Source: Rhodobacterales bacterium 34-62-10
GTDB taxonomy: Bacteria > Pseudomonadota > Alphaproteobacteria > Rhodobacterales > Rhodobacteraceae
DNA: 10,901 nucleotides
Direction: 5' to 3'
NCBI GenBank assembly: GCA_002282555.1
Contig: NCJR01000043.1
Location: 1-10,901 of the forward strand
Part shown: piece after piece, positions 6,769 through 10,901 of the stretch
Layout: each line of letters begins with the position of its first letter
How positions within the stretch are numbered: position 1 is the first letter of the stretch
Notes under the pieces: model-generated
Database searches by the model: none
The model's input: only the letters and a program-made list of their open reading frames with translations
Told to the model about the DNA's origin: nothing
Translations under genes and position numbers: made by a program

Positions 6769-8280
6769 ATGACACAGACGCGCGCGATCTTCGGGATTTG
6801 CCTCATGGCGGGGTTGATGCTGAGCGCCCCGCTTGCGGCGCAGCAATCGGGCGAGGTGCAAACCAAGCAATATGACGATGGCGGGGTTTATGAGGGCACC
6901 TTTCTGAACGGGTTGCAGCATGGCACCGGCACCTATCGTCTTCCCAATGGCTATGAGTATACCGGCGAGTGGGCCGAGGGCGAAATACGCGGCAATGGCG
7001 TCGCGCGCTTTCCCAACGGGTCGGTCTATGAGGGGCAGTTCCAGCGCGGCAAACCCGAGGGTGTCGGGCGCATCGTCTTTACGGATGGCGGCACCTATGA
7101 GGGTGAGTGGGTGGATGGAAAGATCACCGGTCAGGGGGTTGCCGCCTATGCCAATGGCATGCGCTATGAGGGTGGTTTTCTTGAAGCAATGCACCACGGG
7201 CGCGGCGTCATGCAAAGCCCCGGTGGTTATGTCTATGACGGCACATGGGAGCGTGGGGTCAAGGACGGCAGCGCCACGATCACCTATCCGGATGGTGCGG
7301 TTTATGAAGGTCAGGTCGTGCGCGGCGCGCGCGAGGGTCAGGGCACGCTGACCATGCCCGACGGACTGATCTATGAAGGCACTTGGAAAGATGGTCAGAT
7401 CAACGGCGAGGGCAAGCTGACCCAGCCCAATGGCGATGTCTATGAAGGCACGCTGGTCGATGGCCGCCGTGAGGGTCAGGGCCGCGTCACCTATGCCAGC
7501 GGCGATACCTATGCCGGCGGTTTCGTGAATGACCTGCGCGAGGGTCAGGGCACCTTCACCGGCACGGATGGCTATGTTTACACCGGGTCGTGGGTCGCAG
7601 GGCAGATTGCGGGTCAGGGTCAGGTGACCTATCCTGACGGATCGGTCTATGAGGGAGAGTTCCGCGCCGATCTTCCTGATGGGCAGGGCAAGATCACCTA
7701 TCCCGATGGATCGACCTATGAAGGGGCGTGGAAAGAGGGCGTGATCGAGGGCGAAGGTCGGGCTGTCTATGCCAACGGGCTGATCTATGAAGGCGGCTTC
7801 CGCGAGGCGCGCAACCATGGTCGCGGGGTGATGACCTATCCCGATGGTTATCGCTATGACGGCGAATGGCTGGATGGGCAGCGGCATGGTCAGGGTGTGG
7901 CGACCTATCCCGATGGCACCGTCTATACGGGGCAGTTCGTGAACGGGCTGCGCGAGGGCACCGGCGAGATCGTGATGCCGGACGGGTTCCGCTATAGCGG
8001 GGAATGGCGCGCGGGTGAGATCGACGGGCGCGGCACTGCTACCTATGCCAATGGCGATGTCTATGAGGGTATGTTCAGCGCCGGTCGCCGTCAAGGTGAG
8101 GGCACAATGCGCTATGCCTCGGGGCAAGAGGTGACAGGTGTCTGGCAGAACGGAACACCGCCTGATGCGGATGGGGCGGAGGAGGCTGCGCCAGCGGCCG
8201 AGGAAGCGCCTGCGGATGCACCTGTGCAAACGCCGCCGTCGGACGCCACGCCCGAGACACCGGTGGTGCCCGCAGATTGA
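6769..8280 (+). CDS. Exported MORN-repeat protein
   Basis: A 503-residue protein with a Sec signal peptide (MTQTRAIFGICLMAGLMLSAP, likely cut after LAA near residue 24; no lipobox at the cleavage region). It then has 18 consecutive MORN repeats of exactly 23 residues (41-454) and a partial 19th. The tail (about 463-503) is rich in Ala, Pro and Glu and probably disordered. Each repeat follows Y-E-G-x-(W/F)-x-x-G-x-x-x-G-x-G-x-x-x-Y-x-(D/N)-G, a beta-hairpin unit that stacks into a long twisted sheet. MORN proteins often act as scaffolds or bind membranes, but no enzymatic domain is present and the partner here is unknown. ATG 6769 is chosen over an upstream in-frame ATG at 6670 because AGGGG lies five bases before it and the signal peptide then begins the protein. 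The gene diverges from nadE and converges on the photolyase-containing frame. Confidence 0.9.
   Translation: MTQTRAIFGICLMAGLMLSAPLAAQQSGEVQTKQYDDGGVYEGTFLNGLQHGTGTYRLPNGYEYTGEWAEGEIRGNGVARFPNGSVYEGQFQRGKPEGVGRIVFTDGGTYEGEWVDGKITGQGVAAYANGMRYEGGFLEAMHHGRGVMQSPGGYVYDGTWERGVKDGSATITYPDGAVYEGQVVRGAREGQGTLTMPDGLIYEGTWKDGQINGEGKLTQPNGDVYEGTLVDGRREGQGRVTYASGDTYAGGFVNDLREGQGTFTGTDGYVYTGSWVAGQIAGQGQVTYPDGSVYEGEFRADLPDGQGKITYPDGSTYEGAWKEGVIEGEGRAVYANGLIYEGGFREARNHGRGVMTYPDGYRYDGEWLDGQRHGQGVATYPDGTVYTGQFVNGLREGTGEIVMPDGFRYSGEWRAGEIDGRGTATYANGDVYEGMFSAGRRQGEGTMRYASGQEVTGVWQNGTPPDADGAEEAAPAAEEAPADAPVQTPPSDATPETPVVPAD
6889..8130 (+). repeat. 18 tandem 69-bp MORN units, arranged as two blocks of nine
   Basis: Each unit is exactly 69 bases (23 codons) with no insertion or deletion across all 18. 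Units 1-9 align one-to-one with units 10-18. Unit 5 and unit 14 share 16 of 23 residues, including the shared oddity EA--HGRGVM; units 4 and 13 share 13, including YANG. The aromatic at position 5 alternates F/W through units 1-9 (with V and L in units 7 and 9), then restarts with F at unit 10. Confidence 0.85.
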
Positions 8281-8309
8281 TCACCAGCCTGTTGCTGCGC
8301 TTGTGTCTG

Positions 8310-8336
8310 GATATTTGAGGCAAGAAGAATCAGGGC
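8310..8336 (+). repeat. Intergenic motif TATTTGA...CAGGGC, copy 2
   Basis: TATTTGAGGCAAGAAGAAT (8312-8330) runs into CAGGGC (8331-8336), starting about 30 bases after the MORN stop and ending 12 bases before the stop of the convergent frame. It matches copy 1 at TATTTGA, the following purine-rich A/G run and the closing CAGGGC, with two extra bases in the middle. Confidence 0.4.
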
Positions 8337-8347
8337 GCCGCGCGCTG

Positions 8348-10480
8348 TCAGATGCGCTTGCCTGCCTGCATCCGTGTCAGGAAATCCTCGGCCTCCGACA
8401 GGACTGTGGCGCGCCGATCCTCGGCCATACGATCCCATGTGGCATACATCTGCCCCATGCGCGGGTTCGAGGAGAATCGTTCGCGGTGGCGGATCAGGAA
8501 ATGCCAGTAGAGCAGGTTGAACGGACAGGCGCGCGGGCCGGTCTTGTCCTTGACGCGGTACGTACAGGACCCGCAGTAATCCGACATCTTGTCGATGTAA
8601 TTCCCTGAGGACACATAGGGTTTTGACGCGATGATGCCGCCATCGGCAAACAGGCTCATTCCAACGACATTCGGGGCCTCGACCCATTCATAGGCATCGG
8701 CATAGACAGCCAGATACCAGTCTTGCACCTGCGCGGGATCAATCCCCGCCAGCAGCGCGAAATTACCTGTCACCATCAGGCGCTGGATATGGTGGGCATA
8801 GGCGTTCTGTGCCGTTTGCGTCACCGCGCGCTCCATGCAGCGCATGTCGGTGGGTGCGCCCCAGAACAGGTCAGGCAGGTCATTCTTGTGGTTCAGCACG
8901 TTGCGGCGGGTGTAATCCGGCCCCTCGCGGTACCAGATGCCACGCACATACTCGCGCCAGCCGATGATCTGGCGGATGAACCCTTCTGCCGCGTTGAGGG
9001 GAGCTTGGCCCGCTTTCCACGCGGCTTCGACCCGCTGGCAAACCTCAAGTGGATCAAGCAGGCCAGCGTTCAGGTAAAGCCCGATCAACGCGTGATACAT
9101 GAAGGGCTGATCGGCCAGCATCGCATCCTGATAATCACCGAACCCCGGCAGGCCACCCGCGATCCAGTGATCAAGATGTTCCAGCGCCTGTGCGCGGTCC
9201 GTGCCAAACCAGAAGGGACGCAACTGTCCGAAATGGTTGGAAAACCGCGCTTCGACCAGATCCAGCACCTCGGCTGTGACGGCATCGGGCTCGAAACGCA
9301 GGGGGCCGGAAAAGGTCACGGCATCGGGCGCGGGTTTGCGGTTGTCGTGGTCATAGTTCCATTGGCCGCCTGCGGGTTGATCCCCTACCATCAGCAGTCC
9401 GGTTTTGCGGCGCATCTCGCGGTAGAAATACTCCATCCTGAGCTGCTTGCGATCCTTGGCCCATGCCTCGAACTCGGCGGCGGTGGCGATGAAGCGATCG
9501 TCGCGCAGCAGGTGAATCGGCAGCGGCATCTCCTCAATGGCCGCGCGCAACCGCCAGTCACCGGGCTCGGTGGCGATCACGCCCGTGGCCTTGTGTTCAG
9601 CAGCGCGGCGGATCAACTCGCCTGGGATGGTGTTGGTGTTACCAGGGTCGTCAAGACGGGTATAGGCGACCCGCCAGCCCTGCCCTTGCAACTGCGCCGC
9701 GAATTTACGCATGGCTGTGAACAGGAAGGCGATCTTCTTGGGATGATGAGGGACATGTCCCGCCTCCTCTCCTACCTCGGCCATGACCACGATGTCGCGC
9801 GCGGGATCGGGATGGACAACCGCATCGGCGCCAAGGCTGTCGACCGAACGCCCGAAGTTGTAGCCATACCGGACGGCCACGCACGGAATGCCGGCAGCGA
9901 TGGCAGCGTTCACATCGGCGGCGGAGTCGCCCACCATCACGGTGGTTCCGCGCCGGCCGCCCAGGTGTTGCATGGCGTGCAGCAAGGGAGCCGGGTCGGG
10001 CTTTTTAACCGGCAGGGTGTCACCGCCGACGGTGAACTCGAACCACTCTGCCAGGCCGACCTTTTCCAGCAGCGGGGCGACAAACGGGTCCGGTTTGTTG
10101 GTCACTACAGCGAGCCGGCAGCCCTGGTTTTTCAGGTGTGTCAGGCATTCGATCACGCCGTCAAACACCACGGAATGTTTGCCGTTCAGCTGGCCATAGG
10201 CGTGGTAGAAAATTGCCATGGCATCGTTGAACAGGGCATCGTCTTTCGGGTTGGCGGGTTCCCAGTCGGTTTTGCCAGCCAGGGCCCGGCGCACCAGCAC
10301 CTGGGCGCCGTTGCCAACCCAGTTGCGCACCTTGTCCAGACCGGCCGGGGTGCGGCCCAGATGTTCCAGCATCTGATCCACAGCCGCTGCCAGATCCGGG
10401 GCACTGTCCACCAGAGTGCCGTCCAGATCAAACAAAGCCACGCCCGGCCAGCGGGCATTGAACAGGCCTTTCAGGCTCAT
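8348..10480 (-). CDS. In-frame chimera: phosphoglycolate phosphatase (N-terminus) joined to an FeS-type bacterial photolyase/cryptochrome
   Basis: A 710-residue open frame of two unrelated parts. Residues 1 to about 222 are a HAD-type phosphoglycolate phosphatase (Gph): nucleophile D18 and acid/base D20 in [17 protein letters not shown] (125-131), KKPDPAP and GDSAADV (184-190). It ends at SLGADAVV, a few residues short of a normal C-terminus. Residues from about 225 on are a CryPro/FeS-BCP photolyase: [13 protein letters not shown] (349-361), [12 protein letters not shown] (500-511) and [11 protein letters not shown] (559-569) of the FAD domain. Cysteines 548, 636, 639 and 652 have the same spacing as the 4Fe-4S ligands of Agrobacterium PhrB (350, 438, 441, 454). 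That offset implies ~25 lost N-terminal residues, including the first strand and GDQL segment of the antenna-binding domain. The start ATG (10480) overlaps the rpe stop. The frame is real on paper, but the fusion is probably a chimeric join; each half is confidently identified. Confidence 0.85.
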   Translation of the reverse strand: MSLKGLFNARWPGVALFDLDGTLVDSAPDLAAAVDQMLEHLGRTPAGLDKVRNWVGNGAQVLVRRALAGKTDWEPANPKDDALFNDAMAIFYHAYGQLNGKHSVVFDGVIECLTHLKNQGCRLAVVTNKPDPFVAPLLEKVGLAEWFEFTVGGDTLPVKKPDPAPLLHAMQHLGGRRGTTVMVGDSAADVNAAIAAGIPCVAVRYGYNFGRSVDSLGADAVVHPDPARDIVVMAEVGEEAGHVPHHPKKIAFLFTAMRKFAAQLQGQGWRVAYTRLDDPGNTNTIPGELIRRAAEHKATGVIATEPGDWRLRAAIEEMPLPIHLLRDDRFIATAAEFEAWAKDRKQLRMEYFYREMRRKTGLLMVGDQPAGGQWNYDHDNRKPAPDAVTFSGPLRFEPDAVTAEVLDLVEARFSNHFGQLRPFWFGTDRAQALEHLDHWIAGGLPGFGDYQDAMLADQPFMYHALIGLYLNAGLLDPLEVCQRVEAAWKAGQAPLNAAEGFIRQIIGWREYVRGIWYREGPDYTRRNVLNHKNDLPDLFWGAPTDMRCMERAVTQTAQNAYAHHIQRLMVTGNFALLAGIDPAQVQDWYLAVYADAYEWVEAPNVVGMSLFADGGIIASKPYVSSGNYIDKMSDYCGSCTYRVKDKTGPRACPFNLLYWHFLIRHRERFSSNPRMGQMYATWDRMAEDRRATVLSEAEDFLTRMQAGKRI
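9800..9820. other. Probable chimeric breakpoint
   Basis: On the minus strand the text changes from Gph (GADAVV, ending near 9815) to the photolyase ([11 protein letters not shown], beginning near 9805) within a few codons; His223 at 9814-9812 fits neither parent well. To the right the genes look gammaproteobacterial (rpe-gph), to the left Rhodobacteraceae-like. No transposase, integrase or inverted repeat flanks the point. Confidence 0.75.
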
Positions 10481-10901
10481 GCGCCGATCACCTTGCGGGC
10501 CTGTTCCAGTTCCTCGCGCATGGCGTCGATGGTGGCTTTGTAGTCGGGGGTGTTGAAGATAGCAGAGCCAGCCACGAAGGTGTCGGCGCCGGCTTCGGCG
10601 ATTTCGCGGATGTTGTCGACTTTTACGCCCCCGTCGATTTCCAGGCGGATGTTGTAGTTGCTGGCGTCGATTTTCTTGCGGGCTTCCTTGAGCTTGTCCA
10701 GGGTGCCCGGGATGAACTTCTGGCCGCCGAAGCCCGGGTTCACCGACATCAGCAGCACCATGTCGAGCCTATCCATAACGTAATCCATGTAGCTCAGCGG
10801 GGTGGCCGGATTGAACACCAGCCCGGCCTTGCAGCCGCCGTCCCGGATCAGTTGCAGGGAGCGGTCAATGTGGTTGCTCGCCTCCGTGTGGAAGGTGATG
10901 T
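10477..10901 (-). CDS. rpe: Ribulose-phosphate 3-epimerase (C-terminal part)
   Basis: Interconverts ribulose-5-phosphate and xylulose-5-phosphate in the pentose phosphate or Calvin cycle; a cytoplasmic TIM-barrel enzyme. The right edge cuts the gene, leaving 140 residues, roughly the last 60 percent. The frame enters from the edge as ITFHTEA, then [11 protein letters not shown], the flexible active-site loop [26 protein letters not shown] with the catalytic aspartate of the DGG motif, and the phosphate-binding [12 protein letters not shown]. The N-terminal strands with the other catalytic aspartate lie outside. A GTG at 10818 inside the gene is not the start. The TGA overlaps the gph ATG by four bases (ATGA), indicating translational coupling. 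rpe-gph, usually followed by trpE, is the order I know from Pseudomonas- and Marinobacter-type genomes; here trpE is missing because the sequence switches to other DNA inside gph. Confidence 0.95.
   Translation of the reverse strand, partial: ITFHTEASNHIDRSLQLIRDGGCKAGLVFNPATPLSYMDYVMDRLDMVLLMSVNPGFGGQKFIPGTLDKLKEARKKIDASNYNIRLEIDGGVKVDNIREIAEAGADTFVAGSAIFNTPDYKATIDAMREELEQARKVIGA

Noticed and set aside
6757..8229. A 490-codon minus-strand frame opposite the MORN gene with periodic Ile/Gly-rich text
   Set aside because: The periodicity is the 69-base MORN repeat read backwards; the plus frame has the signal peptide, ribosome site and a true MORN consensus.
8331..8360. A possible intrinsic terminator for the photolyase-containing frame (GC-rich GCGCCGCGCGC followed on the minus strand by CTGATTCTTCTT)
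   Set aside because: No stable stem of useful length could be drawn and the T-run is interrupted.
8348..10480. A new light-controlled photorespiration or DNA-repair fusion enzyme
   Set aside because: Both domains are truncated at the join and the join coincides with a change of lineage, so a functional story is not supported without reads across the junction.
8723..10543. A 606-codon plus-strand open frame opposite the Gph/photolyase frame
   Set aside because: It mirrors a strongly supported minus-strand gene, crosses the same junction, and its translation shows no family features; GC-rich third positions commonly open such antisense frames.

Overview
The window looks like two pieces of bacterial DNA from different lineages. 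Positions 1 to about 9,805 read as an alphaproteobacterium of the Rhodobacteraceae/Roseobacter type. The small heat-shock protein start, the DUF465 protein, the PurE/PurK pair, the long-form NAD synthetase and the FeS photolyase-related C-terminus all have the wording I associate with that group. From about 9,815 to the right edge, the sequence reads as a gammaproteobacterium of the Marinobacter/Pseudomonas type: rpe followed by gph with a 4-base ATGA overlap, a gene order common there. These assignments come from remembered family sequences, not from a search.

Layout, left to right. A 5'-end fragment of an Hsp20 gene (minus) has an RpoH-type promoter and a leader that folds into a ROSE-like RNA thermometer. 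Divergent from it is a small DUF465/YdcH-family gene (plus), which converges on an exported protein built from two diverged DUF4375-like domains (minus). Divergent from that is the purE-purK operon (plus), with a clear sigma-70-type promoter and overlapping reading frames, for the AIR-to-CAIR steps of purine synthesis. purK converges on a 2-oxoglutarate/Fe(II) dioxygenase gene (minus). Divergent from that is a small zincin-type metallopeptidase gene (plus), followed by a minus-strand pair, nadE then a DUF1992 gene. Divergent from nadE is an exported protein made of 18 exact-length MORN repeats plus a partial one. It converges on the last long reading frame (minus).

That last frame (8348-10480) is the anomaly. 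Its first ~222 residues are a nearly complete phosphoglycolate phosphatase. The rest is an FeS-type bacterial photolyase/cryptochrome that lacks its first ~25 residues, including the opening strand and GDQL segment. Both parents are cut internally, the cut coincides with the change of lineage, and upstream lies a matching gammaproteobacterial rpe. A chimeric join (assembly or library artefact, or mixed-culture contamination) is the most economical explanation. A true gene fusion or recombination event is possible but less likely.

I found no rRNA, tRNA, CRISPR array, insertion sequence, integrase or phage gene, and no convincing new multi-gene system. The observations most worth following up are the chimeric junction, the ROSE-like hairpin, the nine-repeat block duplication inside the MORN protein, the tandem DUF4375-like domains, and a short motif found at the 3' junctions of two convergent gene pairs.
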